A DNA stretch of 31,538 nt from WTJO01 sp965660165 (GCA_965660165.1 CBFHYU010000022.1:1-31538), one strand, 5' to 3'. Positions 6,653 through 15,693 are shown, numbered from the stretch's first letter. Numbers and translations: made by a program. Notes: generated by a model from the letters alone, not told the origin.

Positions 6653-8524
6653 TCATCTGGAACTGTCTCGGGCAACGGGCTGGATTGAGGCTGGATAGCG
6701 CCGCCCTTGTCTTTCGAAGCTGATGAGATAATGTGCATCCTGCTTAAGCCTTAGCAGGTGGCGCGGCGCTCTACATGGATAGCGAGGGGTAAAGGGCGTT
6801 ACTAGCAAATCAAATTTCTGCTTGCACCCGTGGGTTAGACCATAAGATTTTTCAACAAAACCAACATAGCGATCATCTAGTCTAGCAGAACATACTCCGC
6901 TCTCGCACCTCATCACCTCAATATGTTCAGCTCCAAGATGACGATATATCTGAAACCGCCAGAACGGTGATAATGGCGCGCTGGCAATCAGCCTGTTATT
7001 TTCTGCCATAACAAATACTGACTTCTTACCATTATGAAATATGACTGCATCTGTCTGCGGCTTGAAAAACCAAATAGCCAATAGCAAGCTAAGAGACAAA
7101 TCCATAATACTTGCCCCGAACGCTGGCAGTCCCGCAATCAGACTTACCAGCATCAACACACCAGCAGGCATAATGACCATTCCTGTTAGCGGTATCGCCA
7201 CTATGTTTGATGCCACACCCCATAATGAAATAGTAGCAAAATGCCAGCTGGCAAAAGGCAGGCTAAATAATGTGATCAAGGCTGAGCTGAAGGATAAAAA
7301 CAGAAAACTGCGCACAAATGGGATGCGGCCTATATAACCGCCACTAATTTGAACCGCTGTCACAAGTGCAAAGGTCGCAGAAAATGATAGCTGAAACGAA
7401 GCAGTATAGACCGCAGAGGGATAGAACAGCAAAATAATGATGCCCACAAGTGCCAGATTGCGATAGGTAAGGGCAAGCCTGTCAGAGATGATGGCAATAA
7501 TCACAAGGCTAGACATCAAAAATGCGCGTATTGCAGACACTGGAAATCCAGTAAGAAACAGATAAAACAGGCTGGCAAGCAAAGCGCAGATAGCAGCATA
7601 TTTATGCGCTGGAAATCGCATCGCAATATGCGGTATTAGCGCAAGCCCATATCGCAAAAAAGAAAATATGAAAATACAGAAAATGCCCATATGAAGTCCA
7701 GATATGGCAAGCAAATGTGCCAATCCAGCAGCTCTAAATAATTCATAAAGTGCATTTTGCACATAATCTCTCACCCCAACCAGCATAGCAGACGCAATTG
7801 CCCCCTGATCTGGGCTCATATGCGCTAAAATCTGTTTCGCTAGCCCGTGCCTATAATGGCTTAGCTGTGATAAAAATGTGCGTGGCGGATGGCTGTGATG
7901 GCTAATCAGCTTATAGCCAATGCCTGTGGCTGCTATATCGCGAAGCCGTAACTGCCTTGAAAAATCAGGGCTATTTGCAAAGACAGGCGGCGATAGCGGA
8001 AATAACCGCCCATATATGACAACCTCGTCACCTTCGGTTATTTCTGATCCAGAATGATAGACTGTCACCCTTACCCGAGATAGGGTTCTAAACGGTAAAT
8101 CGGTTTTCTCATCTTGAATTTCACCCTCAAGACGAGCCGAATCTGGCTTGCGTTTATCTATCTTTTGAACAGTGAGTGCATAAATGCCAGACTGGGCATG
8201 GCTTAATGCACTAGCTGGCGGATGGAGCAGACTCTCAATACTGGCAACACAGATGCCAAGCATTAACCAGCCAGAACATACGATAAGATACAGGCTCAAT
8301 AGCCCACTATGAGCCCATCTGCTTGCATACCAGAACAGGCTAGCCGATATGATTGCAGAAACTACTGCAATAGCGGCAAAAGATTCCCATAAACGTGAAA
8401 CAAGCGGGGGGTAATCTGCCATGCGTGTTAGCACTATCCCGCAAATCAGAGCGATAAAACACCAACACGAATAAAATTGTGCTGAAATATCTAGCCTTTC
8501 AGGTGACCTTCGCATCTGTTCCAT
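6653..8524 (-). CDS. comEC: ComEC/Rec2-family competence membrane protein without the hydrolase domain
   Basis: Polytopic inner-membrane protein of the ComEC/Rec2 family, which forms the channel for single-stranded DNA uptake in competent bacteria. There are hydrophobic segments near 20-100, a soluble stretch resembling the N-terminal domain at about 110-205, and then the competence domain with ASAMLVGVRDY and AISGLHMG (273-280). Several more membrane segments follow to about residue 500. The last 120 or so residues are soluble but lack the HxHxDH motif of the metallo-beta-lactamase domain, a common state in alphaproteobacteria (623 residues). GAGGA precedes the ATG. The gene converges on lexA with 19 bases between and diverges from gltX. 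Natural transformation itself cannot be inferred. Confidence 0.88.
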   Translation of the reverse strand: MEQMRRSPERLDISAQFYSCWCFIALICGIVLTRMADYPPLVSRLWESFAAIAVVSAIISASLFWYASRWAHSGLLSLYLIVCSGWLMLGICVASIESLLHPPASALSHAQSGIYALTVQKIDKRKPDSARLEGEIQDEKTDLPFRTLSRVRVTVYHSGSEITEGDEVVIYGRLFPLSPPVFANSPDFSRQLRLRDIAATGIGYKLISHHSHPPRTFLSQLSHYRHGLAKQILAHMSPDQGAIASAMLVGVRDYVQNALYELFRAAGLAHLLAISGLHMGIFCIFIFSFLRYGLALIPHIAMRFPAHKYAAICALLASLFYLFLTGFPVSAIRAFLMSSLVIIAIISDRLALTYRNLALVGIIILLFYPSAVYTASFQLSFSATFALVTAVQISGGYIGRIPFVRSFLFLSFSSALITLFSLPFASWHFATISLWGVASNIVAIPLTGMVIMPAGVLMLVSLIAGLPAFGASIMDLSLSLLLAIWFFKPQTDAVIFHNGKKSVFVMAENNRLIASAPLSPFWRFQIYRHLGAEHIEVMRCESGVCSARLDDRYVGFVEKSYGLTHGCKQKFDLLVTPFTPRYPCRAPRHLLRLKQDAHYLISFERQGRRYPASIQPVARDSSR

Positions 8525-8576
8525 GCTATATCCTCAAGTCAGAATCAACAGCTTAATGCGAATAGGTTAATAAAAG

Positions 8577-9959
8577 ATGAGTGTTGTTACACGGTTTGCG
8601 CCATCACCAACGGGGTTTCTGCATATTGGCGGTGCGCGCACTGCTCTATTCAACTATTTATTCGCCAGACATCATGGCGGAAAATACCTGCTACGCATTG
8701 AAGATACAGATAAAAAACGTTCTACTGATGAGGCTATCCATGCCATCAAAGACGGGCTGGACTGGCTTGGGCTTGCAGGTGACGAGCCAGCCATCATGCA
8801 ATCATCAAATGAATGCCGCCACCGCGAAGTGGTAGATGAGATGCTGGCAAAAGGGACAGCCTATAAATGCTTTTTAAGTGATGATGAGCTGAGTGAGATT
8901 AGAGATTCTGCTCGTGAACAAGGCCTGCCTGTGCGCTCTCCGTGGCGAGATAGACTAGATCACCCCAAATCCGAAACCTTTGTTGTTCGTGTCAAAATGC
9001 CTGATCATGGCACAACACAGATAGATGATATGGTTCAAGGGGTTGTCAGCGTCAATAATCAGACCTTAGATGATCTGGTGCTATTGCGCAGTGATGGCAC
9101 GCCTACCTATATGCTGGCGGTGGTGGTAGATGATCATGATATGGGCATCACCCATATTTTAAGAGGTGATGACCATCTCAATAATGCATTCAGACAATAT
9201 TTTATTTATCAGGCGGCGGGCTGGCAAACTCCAAAATTTGGACATATTCCGCTTATTCATGGTGCAGATGGGGCAAAATTATCAAAACGGCATGGCGCAC
9301 TTGGGGTAGATGCCTATCGCGACATGGGGTTTGTGCCTCAAGGATTGTTAAATTATCTTGCGCGGCTTGGCTGGTCACATGGTGATGATGAATTATTCAG
9401 CCTTGATGACGCCGCTAGCTGGTTCGATGGTAGCTCTATTGGCCGCTCGCCCTCACGCTTTGATTTAGATAAATTACGCGCGGTAAATGGGCATTGGCTA
9501 AACCAGCTTCCTGCCAGCGATATATCAAAGATGGTTATTCGCTATATGGAAGAACATGGCTATTCTGCGCATAGCAACACCGCAACATGGCTTGAGACAA
9601 TGAGCACGCTATTTACTGAACGGGCAAGCACAATTATTGAGGTTGCAGAACAGACAGGCTGGCTATTTAGCGAAGGCGCACCAGAGCTATCTGAAGATGC
9701 CGCCAGTCAAATTGATGAAACCGTCAAAGAACGGCTGATAGCATTTGCCAGCTTTTTGGAGAAAGCGCCTACATCTTCTGAGCAATTACATGAGGCTATC
9801 GGAAGCTGGCTTGACGCTGAAGGGCTGAAAATGAAAGAGCTTGGAATCCCGTTACGTATCGTGATGACAGGAAGCCGCAAAGCCCCCTCTTTGGTAGATA
9901 TTATTTTGGGCATAGGCATTGAAGAAACGATAAAAAGGATCAAACAAATTTGCTTTTAA
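8577..9959 (+). CDS. gltX: Glutamyl-tRNA synthetase
   Basis: Class I aminoacyl-tRNA synthetase charging tRNA-Glu in the cytoplasm. The N-terminal Rossmann domain has RFAPSPTGFLHIGGARTA with the HIGH-type motif HIGG (16-19) and LLRIEDTD (38-45). KLSKR (234-238) is the second ATP motif, and the anticodon-binding helical domain follows to residue 460. A single Cys (98) occurs in the AYKCFLSDDEL region, so the four-ligand zinc site of some GluRS is not evident. Alphaproteobacteria often carry two GluRS paralogues, one for tRNA-Gln; from sequence alone I cannot tell which this is. The start has only a weak AGG upstream. Confidence 0.95.
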   Translation: MSVVTRFAPSPTGFLHIGGARTALFNYLFARHHGGKYLLRIEDTDKKRSTDEAIHAIKDGLDWLGLAGDEPAIMQSSNECRHREVVDEMLAKGTAYKCFLSDDELSEIRDSAREQGLPVRSPWRDRLDHPKSETFVVRVKMPDHGTTQIDDMVQGVVSVNNQTLDDLVLLRSDGTPTYMLAVVVDDHDMGITHILRGDDHLNNAFRQYFIYQAAGWQTPKFGHIPLIHGADGAKLSKRHGALGVDAYRDMGFVPQGLLNYLARLGWSHGDDELFSLDDAASWFDGSSIGRSPSRFDLDKLRAVNGHWLNQLPASDISKMVIRYMEEHGYSAHSNTATWLETMSTLFTERASTIIEVAEQTGWLFSEGAPELSEDAASQIDETVKERLIAFASFLEKAPTSSEQLHEAIGSWLDAEGLKMKELGIPLRIVMTGSRKAPSLVDIILGIGIEETIKRIKQICF

Positions 9960-9979
9960 GCACAGCTTTACTCTATAAT
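9950..9979 (+). promoter_or_regulatory. Candidate gltA promoter
   Basis: TTGCTT (9950-9955) and a perfect TATAAT (9974-9979) with an 18-base spacer. The -35 overlaps the last codons of gltX. The predicted RNA leader before gltA is about 70 bases. Confidence 0.5.
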
Positions 9980-9990
9980 ATGGACAAGCA

Positions 9991-10029
9991 AGCCACCATC
10001 AGGATTATACATCAAGATGTCAGGTGGCT
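9991..10029 (+). promoter_or_regulatory. Two-part hairpin in the gltA leader
   Basis: Outer arms AGCCACC (9991-9997) and GGTGGCT (10023-10029) pair over seven bases. Inside them ACATC (10009-10013) and GATGT (10016-10020) form a second perfect stem with a two-base loop. AACTTTTCAT follows, a poor U tract, so a terminator of gltX read-through is possible but weak. It ends about 14 bases before the gltA ribosome binding site. Role unknown. Confidence 0.4.
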
Positions 10030-10056
10030 AACTTTTCATAAGAAGGTAGGACAAAT

Positions 10057-11358
10057 ATGGCTAGCAAAAGCAACTCATCTGTGACGTTATCGCTGAATAA
10101 TTCAAATAAATCAGTTGAACTACCAGTCCTTAGCGGCACATTAGGCCCTGATGTAATTGATATTAGGTCACTGTTTTCCACTACAGATATGTTCACATTT
10201 GATCCGGGTTATGGCGCTACTGGCTCTTGTATGTCAGGCCTAACCTTTATTGATGGGGATCAGGGCATTTTGCTTCATCGTGGCTATCCAATTGAACAGC
10301 TAGCTGAAAAATCAAGCTTTCTGGAAGTGGCTTATCTGCTGTTAAATGGCGAGTTGCCAAATACAGAACAGAATGATGAATTCACCTATGCAATCACCAA
10401 TCATACAATGGTGCATGAGCAAATCTCGGCCTTCTTTCGCGGATTTAGACGCGATGCACATCCAATGGCAATTCTATGCGGCGTAACAGGCGCATTATCT
10501 GCCTTTTATCATGACAATATTGATCATTATGATGAAACCAGCAGAATGATTTCATGCCGCAGGCTAATTGCAAAAATGCCAACCCTTGCGGCAATGGCCT
10601 ATAAATATTCAATAGGCCAGCCTTTTAACTATCCTCAGAACAAGCTTGGCTATGCTGAAAACTTTTTGCATATGTGCTTTGCAGTGCCAACAGAAGACTA
10701 TGAAATTGATCCTGTAGTAGCAGATGCAATGGATAAAATTCTTATCCTTCATGCAGACCATGAGCAGAATGCCTCAACATCAACTGTGCGTCTAGCAGGC
10801 TCATCTGGGGCTAATCCGTTTGCCTGTATTGCAGCAGGCATTGCGTCTTTATGGGGGCCTGCGCATGGCGGTGCGAATGAAGCTGTGCTGAATATGCTGA
10901 ATGAAATTGGCACAAAGGAAAATATTAAAACATTCGTAGATAAAGCCAAAAGCAAGGATGACCCGTTCCGCCTATTTGGATTTGGACACCGCGTTTATAA
11001 AAATTATGACCCAAGAGCGCAGGTAATGCGTAAATCATGCCATGAAGTGCTTAATAAAATGGGCATTTCAGACCCGTTGCTAGAAGTGGCAATGGAGATG
11101 GAAGAAATTGCCCTGAAAGACCCGTATTTCATTGATAAAAAACTATATCCGAATGTTGATTTCTATTCTGGTATCATTCTCAAGGCAATGGGCTTTCCAA
11201 CATCAATGTTCACCGTGCTATTTGCAGTAGCAAGAACGGTTGGCTGGATTTCACAATGGAAAGAAATGGTTGAAGATACCTCTCAGCGTATCGGCCGCCC
11301 TCGCCAGCTTTATACAGGGCCTGCAACACGCGATTATATCGATATCTCAAAGCGGTAA
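10057..11358 (+). CDS. gltA: Citrate synthase (type II, hexameric-type length)
   Basis: Condenses acetyl-CoA and oxaloacetate to citrate at the entry to the TCA cycle. The 433-residue protein matches the Gram-negative citrate synthases: FDPGYGATGSCMSG, then IDGDQGILLHRGYPIEQLAE. The catalytic residues are visible: His270 in GPAHGGANEAVL, His311 in FGFGHRVYKNYDPRA and Asp368 in NVDFYSGI. AAGGTAGGA precedes the ATG. It has its own candidate promoter and a structured leader, and ends two bases from the convergent lpxB stop. Its terminator lies inside lpxB. Position after gltX is the usual alphaproteobacterial order. Confidence 0.97.
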   Translation: MASKSNSSVTLSLNNSNKSVELPVLSGTLGPDVIDIRSLFSTTDMFTFDPGYGATGSCMSGLTFIDGDQGILLHRGYPIEQLAEKSSFLEVAYLLLNGELPNTEQNDEFTYAITNHTMVHEQISAFFRGFRRDAHPMAILCGVTGALSAFYHDNIDHYDETSRMISCRRLIAKMPTLAAMAYKYSIGQPFNYPQNKLGYAENFLHMCFAVPTEDYEIDPVVADAMDKILILHADHEQNASTSTVRLAGSSGANPFACIAAGIASLWGPAHGGANEAVLNMLNEIGTKENIKTFVDKAKSKDDPFRLFGFGHRVYKNYDPRAQVMRKSCHEVLNKMGISDPLLEVAMEMEEIALKDPYFIDKKLYPNVDFYSGIILKAMGFPTSMFTVLFAVARTVGWISQWKEMVEDTSQRIGRPRQLYTGPATRDYIDISKR

Positions 11359-11359
11359 T

Positions 11360-12508
11360 CTATAAAACAGTATCTAATGCAAAAGCCAGCTGTGCATCAT
11401 AGCTGGCTTTTTTTCTAAATAATGTGCGCAACTCATCAGACGCCTCAAAGATTTCAGCCTGCCTTTGGGGATATTGTGCCATTACCTCTTCCAGTGCTGA
11501 AGTAAGGGCATCTGCTGTTAGCTGGGGCGGAAAGATAAAAGGATAATGGTTCGTGCCTAGCAAAATATCAGGCAAAATAGGCGTATGCGGCTTAAATAGA
11601 AATGATGAGATAATCCGTGTAAAAAAGGGCATATGATAAGCCGTCACACCTGGCACACCTGCCATTGCGGCCTCTAATGTCACTGTACCAGATGCCGCAA
11701 GCATAATGTGAGAGCTAGACAACGCAGTTTCAACCCCATCATGCGCAGTTTCAATGGTTAGTGGCAGATCTGGAAAGCCTGCCGCTATATCATCAGCCAT
11801 TTGCCTTAACTGCGGGACAACAGGCATTAAAAAGCGCATATTTCCTAGATTTGACTGTTTTGCACATAGCATTTCAGCAGATGTTAGGAAAAGCGGTAAC
11901 AGATGCGTTATCTCTGATGCACGGCTTCCAGGCAAAATCACTATCTGAAACGGGTCTGATTCTGGAACAGGCCTTTGTTCTTGCCAGCCTAGCGGATGCC
12001 CCATATAGGCAAGTGCTAGCTTGTTAGAATCAAATAAAGATGTCTCAAACGGAAATAGACATAACATTGCATCAAACACATTTTCAAACCTATGTTTACG
12101 CCCTGCCCCCCATGCCCAAATAGTCGGCGCAACCACATGAATAATGCGCGGCTGATACGCCTGTCCTGATAGATGGCGGCGTAGGCGTTGGACAAACCGT
12201 ACTGAAAACCCTTTTGAATCAACGGTAAAAATATAATCAGGCCGATATGTGTCAATCTGTGCTATCAGCCTGTTTGCTAGCCTGTTTAGCCTAATTATGC
12301 TGGTAAGCGCTGCCCCTATACCGATAATAGAAAGCTGGCTCATATCTTCAGATGAGGTAAGCCCGCATGCTTGCATGTTCTGGCCGCCCATACCGCACCA
12401 TTTGATCTGGCCAAATTTTTCTGAACAGGCGCGCATAATATCTGCAGCAAGCCTGTCGCCAGATGGCTCGCCAGCAAGCATAAAAATGGTTTTGGAATTC
12501 TGGCTCAT
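11360..12508 (-). CDS. lpxB: Lipid A disaccharide synthase
   Basis: Glycosyltransferase (GT19) that joins lipid X to UDP-2,3-diacylglucosamine to give the lipid A disaccharide at the inner face of the cytoplasmic membrane. The sequence shows AGEPSGDRLAAD (12-22), PTIWAWGAGRKHRFENVFDAML, CLFPFE, the GHPLG segment, ILPGSRASEI and ASGTVTLEAAMAGVPGV, all family motifs. The length of 382 is typical. The ATG overlaps the lpxI stop as ATGA with no clear ribosome binding site, so translation is probably coupled. The end nearly touches the convergent gltA stop, and a terminator hairpin for gltA lies within its last codons. Last gene of the lipid A cluster. Confidence 0.96.
   Translation of the reverse strand: MSQNSKTIFMLAGEPSGDRLAADIMRACSEKFGQIKWCGMGGQNMQACGLTSSEDMSQLSIIGIGAALTSIIRLNRLANRLIAQIDTYRPDYIFTVDSKGFSVRFVQRLRRHLSGQAYQPRIIHVVAPTIWAWGAGRKHRFENVFDAMLCLFPFETSLFDSNKLALAYMGHPLGWQEQRPVPESDPFQIVILPGSRASEITHLLPLFLTSAEMLCAKQSNLGNMRFLMPVVPQLRQMADDIAAGFPDLPLTIETAHDGVETALSSSHIMLAASGTVTLEAAMAGVPGVTAYHMPFFTRIISSFLFKPHTPILPDILLGTNHYPFIFPPQLTADALTSALEEVMAQYPQRQAEIFEASDELRTLFRKKASYDAQLAFALDTVL
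11381..11414 (+). terminator. gltA rho-independent terminator inside the lpxB coding sequence
   Basis: AAAAGCCAGCT (11381-11391) pairs perfectly with AGCTGGCTTTT (11401-11411) around a nine-base loop, and the T run continues to 11414. It begins 22 bases after the gltA stop. On the other strand the same bases encode the C-terminal region of LpxB (about KKASYDAQLAFA). Confidence 0.85.
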
Positions 12509-13323
12509 TCTATCAGCATGTCTGTTGATACCAGCACAATTTTATGCCTCTTTGCTATCGCCAACAACTCTGAGCGTTCTTGGGTTAAAAACACATCTTC
12601 AGCCTCAAGAATAGCAATTTCAACCCCTGCCTGTGCAAGTTTGTTTAGGGTTTGCTCTCCGAAGCCAGGCGGATCAAACTGGCGGTTTTGGCCTGTCTTT
12701 GCCATTTTCACAAAAATAGCAGATGGGCGTTGCCTCTGGATCAGGTTTTGTGAGCGTGCAATCATCTCATCTGTGCCTTCAGCCGCCTCAATTGCCAAAA
12801 TTCTGTTTCCCTGCGCTATCACAGATTGTCCAATATCTAGATTGCCCAATGCATTTAAGGTGGTAATTGCAAGCTGGGCAGATTCTGTCTCGGCCTTTGT
12901 TAGTTTACGACCCTGATGAAATTGTTTTGGCAAAAACCTATTATTCAGGAAACAAGATTGCGGCAAAATAGTGATATTATGTTTTTGAAAATAGGCGGTC
13001 ACAACCTCAAGGGCTGAATTATCCCCCTTTAGCAATACATTTGCCAGCAATTTATAGGCTTCTTTATCCAGCGCTAGCGGATTTAGTGGCGGTCTGTTCA
13101 CAAGTCCAGCAAGAACAGCCCTATCACACGCTGAATCTTTCATAAAGCGCATCGCCGCGCCTAGCTCGCCAATATCGAAATCAACGACCTCTAAATCAGG
13201 GAAATCAAGCTCGCAATGATGTTTTATTCGGATAATAACAGGCGTCTCACCCTTAGCTTGCGCAGAACGGGCTATATCAGCTGGTTGCGGCCCTTTTCCT
13301 GATATAATCGCCAGCCTGCCCAT
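12505..13323 (-). CDS. lpxI: UDP-2,3-diacylglucosamine pyrophosphatase LpxI
   Basis: Hydrolyses UDP-2,3-diacylglucosamine to lipid X and UMP, the fourth step of lipid A synthesis. LpxI replaces LpxH in alphaproteobacteria. The 272-residue protein starts MGRLAIISGKG and carries KGDN (99-102), EGTDEM (182-187) and a C-terminal part with KTGQNRQFDPPGFGEQTL and a final VSTD segment. These agree with the LpxI (formerly DUF1009) family as first described in Caulobacter. It sits between lpxA and lpxB, where function is expected. The gap to lpxA is 12 bases and the ribosome binding site is weak. Confidence 0.93.
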   Translation of the reverse strand: MGRLAIISGKGPQPADIARSAQAKGETPVIIRIKHHCELDFPDLEVVDFDIGELGAAMRFMKDSACDRAVLAGLVNRPPLNPLALDKEAYKLLANVLLKGDNSALEVVTAYFQKHNITILPQSCFLNNRFLPKQFHQGRKLTKAETESAQLAITTLNALGNLDIGQSVIAQGNRILAIEAAEGTDEMIARSQNLIQRQRPSAIFVKMAKTGQNRQFDPPGFGEQTLNKLAQAGVEIAILEAEDVFLTQERSELLAIAKRHKIVLVSTDMLIE

Positions 13324-13335
13324 CTGGTGCTACCA

Positions 13336-14145
13336 TTAACGCTGAGGATGGCACAATGCGCGCGCATCCCCATCTTCAATAAAATGTAGTATCGCCATAG
13401 CATCTTCATTATCTGAAAATTCTGCTTTTGCGTCTGCAAGCCTGTCTGAGAATACTCCGTCAGATTCAAACAAAACGCCAAAGAATTTACGCAAATTCTG
13501 TATCTCGCTATTTGAGAAATTACGCCGCTTCATGCCTGTAATATTTAGCCCATTCAGACAGGCGCGCGGGCCAGACGCATTACCAAACGGAATAACATCA
13601 CTCACAACAGCAGATTGCCCACCAATAATAGAATAGCTACCTATTCTGACAAATTGATGAAAGGCAGAATATGCGCCAAGATATGCAAAATCACCAACCT
13701 CAACATGCCCGCCCAGCCCGACATAATTGGCTAGAATATTATGATTGCCAACAATACAATCATGCGCAATATGACAGCCTACAAAAATCAGATTATTATC
13801 GCCAACCACTGTTTTCATATTGCCTAATTCAGTGCCACGATGCATGGTCACCTGCTCTCTTATCAGGTTATTTTTCCCAATTATCAGCTCTGACGGCTCA
13901 CCTTTATAGTGAATATGCTGGGGGGGAAGCCCAAGTGAAGCAAAGGGAAAAATCTCGCATCCATCACCAATAGTGGTATTACCATCAATCACAACATGAT
14001 GATGAATCTTCACCTTATTTCCAATTACCGCATGCTCGCCAATGATACTAAAAGCACCAATCTCAACCTCATCTCCAAGCGTTGCTGTTGGTGCAATGAT
14101 AGCAGATGGATGAATATTACTAGACTGTGTCACCTGTGGTCTCAC
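13336..14145 (-). CDS. lpxA: UDP-N-acetylglucosamine acyltransferase
   Basis: First enzyme of lipid A synthesis; it moves a 3-hydroxyacyl chain from acyl carrier protein to the 3-OH of UDP-GlcNAc. The protein is a left-handed beta helix of hexapeptide repeats (IGAFSI, IGEHAV, IGNKVK and more) with the catalytic His at about residue 128 in HIAHDC and the SAFHQFVRIG segment near 160-169. The length of 269 is typical. The start codon is GTG, overlapping the fabZ stop as GTGA; no in-frame ATG lies near the family's N-terminus. This tight overlap suggests coupling to fabZ. Confidence 0.95.
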   Translation of the reverse strand: MRPQVTQSSNIHPSAIIAPTATLGDEVEIGAFSIIGEHAVIGNKVKIHHHVVIDGNTTIGDGCEIFPFASLGLPPQHIHYKGEPSELIIGKNNLIREQVTMHRGTELGNMKTVVGDNNLIFVGCHIAHDCIVGNHNILANYVGLGGHVEVGDFAYLGAYSAFHQFVRIGSYSIIGGQSAVVSDVIPFGNASGPRACLNGLNITGMKRRNFSNSEIQNLRKFFGVLFESDGVFSDRLADAKAEFSDNEDAMAILHFIEDGDARALCHPQR

Positions 14146-14597
14146 TTATTTCCTGGAACAACCATAGCCGAAAAATCAGCTTGTGCCATTACCGTACCTG
14201 CTACTTCTGCGACACCTGAAAATTTCCATAATGCTGCTTTACCAGCTGTTTTATGAACCTTTAATTCTAGCAAATCACCTGGTCTTACAGGCTTTTTGAA
14301 TCGTGTCTTGTCAACTGAAGCTAAAAAGACCAGCATGCCCTTTTGCTGTTCTGGAAAGGTTAATGATGCCAGACAGGATGCAGCTTGCGCCATTGCTTCA
14401 ACTATCAGCACACCTGGCATCACGGGGTTGCCTGGAAAATGGCCTGCAAAATAAGGCTCGTTGCCACTTACAGCCTTAATCCCTGTAATTGACTCACCCA
14501 GCACAATATCACGAAGCTGGTCAATCAGCAGAAAGGGCGCGCGATGCGGTATTAACTGCTCAATCTCTGCATATCCTATTGGCTCGTTCATAATCAT
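14142..14597 (-). CDS. fabZ: 3-hydroxyacyl-ACP dehydratase FabZ
   Basis: Dehydrates 3-hydroxyacyl-ACP in fatty acid elongation and so competes with LpxA/LpxD for hydroxyacyl-ACP. The hot-dog-fold protein has IPHRAPFLLID (16-26), then the catalytic His53 in AGHFPGNPVMPG and Glu67 in EAMAQAA. The open frame extends 48 codons further upstream into lpxD, but the residues there are not FabZ-like. The ATG at 14597 gives 151 residues, the normal size, and follows AGAAAG. The ATG at 14591 is an equal alternative. It lies 46 bases after lpxD and overlaps lpxA by four bases. Confidence 0.94.
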   Translation of the reverse strand: MIMNEPIGYAEIEQLIPHRAPFLLIDQLRDIVLGESITGIKAVSGNEPYFAGHFPGNPVMPGVLIVEAMAQAASCLASLTFPEQQKGMLVFLASVDKTRFKKPVRPGDLLELKVHKTAGKAALWKFSGVAEVAGTVMAQADFSAMVVPGNK

Positions 14598-14643
14598 GTC
14601 TTTCTGTAAGGTTGGTAGTGTGTCGAACTGACTATCAAAATAT

Positions 14644-15687
14644 CTATTTGCGTTTTGTTTGCATGCGCAAACGTGCCTGCTGTTTCCAGAATTGCTGGGC
14701 AGGCATAGCAGGGAATCCAGCATAGGCTTGCCCACCAACAAGTGATTTCGTTACATTCGCATTGCCCATAATAATACTGTTATCCCCGATTGTCACATGA
14801 TCTGCGACCCCAACTTTACCGCCTAACAGACAGGCTTTGCCAATATGGCTACTACCCGCTATCGCGCTATGTGCAGCAATAATAGTGCCTTCTCCAATGC
14901 TAACATTATGGGCAAGATGCACAAGATTATCTAGCATCACATAATCTGCTAGCCGTGTCTCGCCAAAAACAGCTCTGTCAATCGCGCATAATGCGCCAAT
15001 ATCAACATGATTGCCAATGATAACCAGCCCAAGATGCGGCATGATATCAACCTGCCCTATAGTTGCTTCAAAGCCAAATCCACGTTTTCCAATAACAGTG
15101 TTCTCAGCAATTCTAACATAATTGCCAATAAGGCTATGGCTTACGGCAACACCAGAAGCAATATGACAGTTGCTACCTATTTCTGTGCCTTGTGCTATCT
15201 GTACATGTGCATCAATCACACTATGCGCACCTATTTTTACACCTTTGCCAATAAGGCTAAAGGCGCCAATTGAGGCTGTTTTGTCAATCTGTGCGCCCTG
15301 CTCAATTATAGCTGAGGGGTGTATTGTGCCGTCCTGCTCTGTCGGTACCTTAAACAGGCTAGGATAAATCCGCTTTGCGGCCTGTGCAAAAACAGCTCTT
15401 GGGTTATCACATGGCAGGGTTATCGCATTTGCTAGCCCATCACAAGATAGCTCGGCACTGGCGCGTGATATCAGGCAAATTGTGCCTCTCGGCAGAGAAG
15501 CATTATCAAGATAAGACAGATCGGAAAGATAGGTAAGAATACCTGAGCCAGCATTTGCAATATCCTTGCAATCAGTTACGGTAATATTTGCGCAAGCTGG
15601 CGGCACATCTACCTGCAACCCATCACATAATGCAGCTAGCGAATGGGGTACAGGCTCTTCAAAAAAAGCCGTTCTTTTAGACACCAA
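14644..15687 (-). CDS. lpxD: UDP-3-O-(3-hydroxyacyl)glucosamine N-acyltransferase
   Basis: Third step of lipid A synthesis, adding the N-linked hydroxyacyl chain to UDP-3-O-acylglucosamine. An N-terminal uridine-binding domain (about 1-115) is followed by a hexapeptide-repeat beta helix. The NLVHLAHNVSIG segment (254-265) carries the family's catalytic histidine, and the protein ends in the C-terminal helix (QQFWKQQARLRMQTKRK). The length of 347 is typical. There is no ATG start: the candidates are TTG at 15687 and the adjacent GTG at 15684. AGGGGA, 10 or 13 bases upstream within the end of skp, serves either. The gap to skp is only six bases. Confidence 0.94.
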   Translation of the reverse strand: MVSKRTAFFEEPVPHSLAALCDGLQVDVPPACANITVTDCKDIANAGSGILTYLSDLSYLDNASLPRGTICLISRASAELSCDGLANAITLPCDNPRAVFAQAAKRIYPSLFKVPTEQDGTIHPSAIIEQGAQIDKTASIGAFSLIGKGVKIGAHSVIDAHVQIAQGTEIGSNCHIASGVAVSHSLIGNYVRIAENTVIGKRGFGFEATIGQVDIMPHLGLVIIGNHVDIGALCAIDRAVFGETRLADYVMLDNLVHLAHNVSIGEGTIIAAHSAIAGSSHIGKACLLGGKVGVADHVTIGDNSIIMGNANVTKSLVGGQAYAGFPAMPAQQFWKQQARLRMQTKRK

Positions 15688-15693
15688 AATAAT

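Noticed and set aside
6653..7050. comEC as a decaying gene because the hydrolase domain is missing
   Set aside because: The frame is intact over 623 codons, and family members without that domain are common in alphaproteobacteria.
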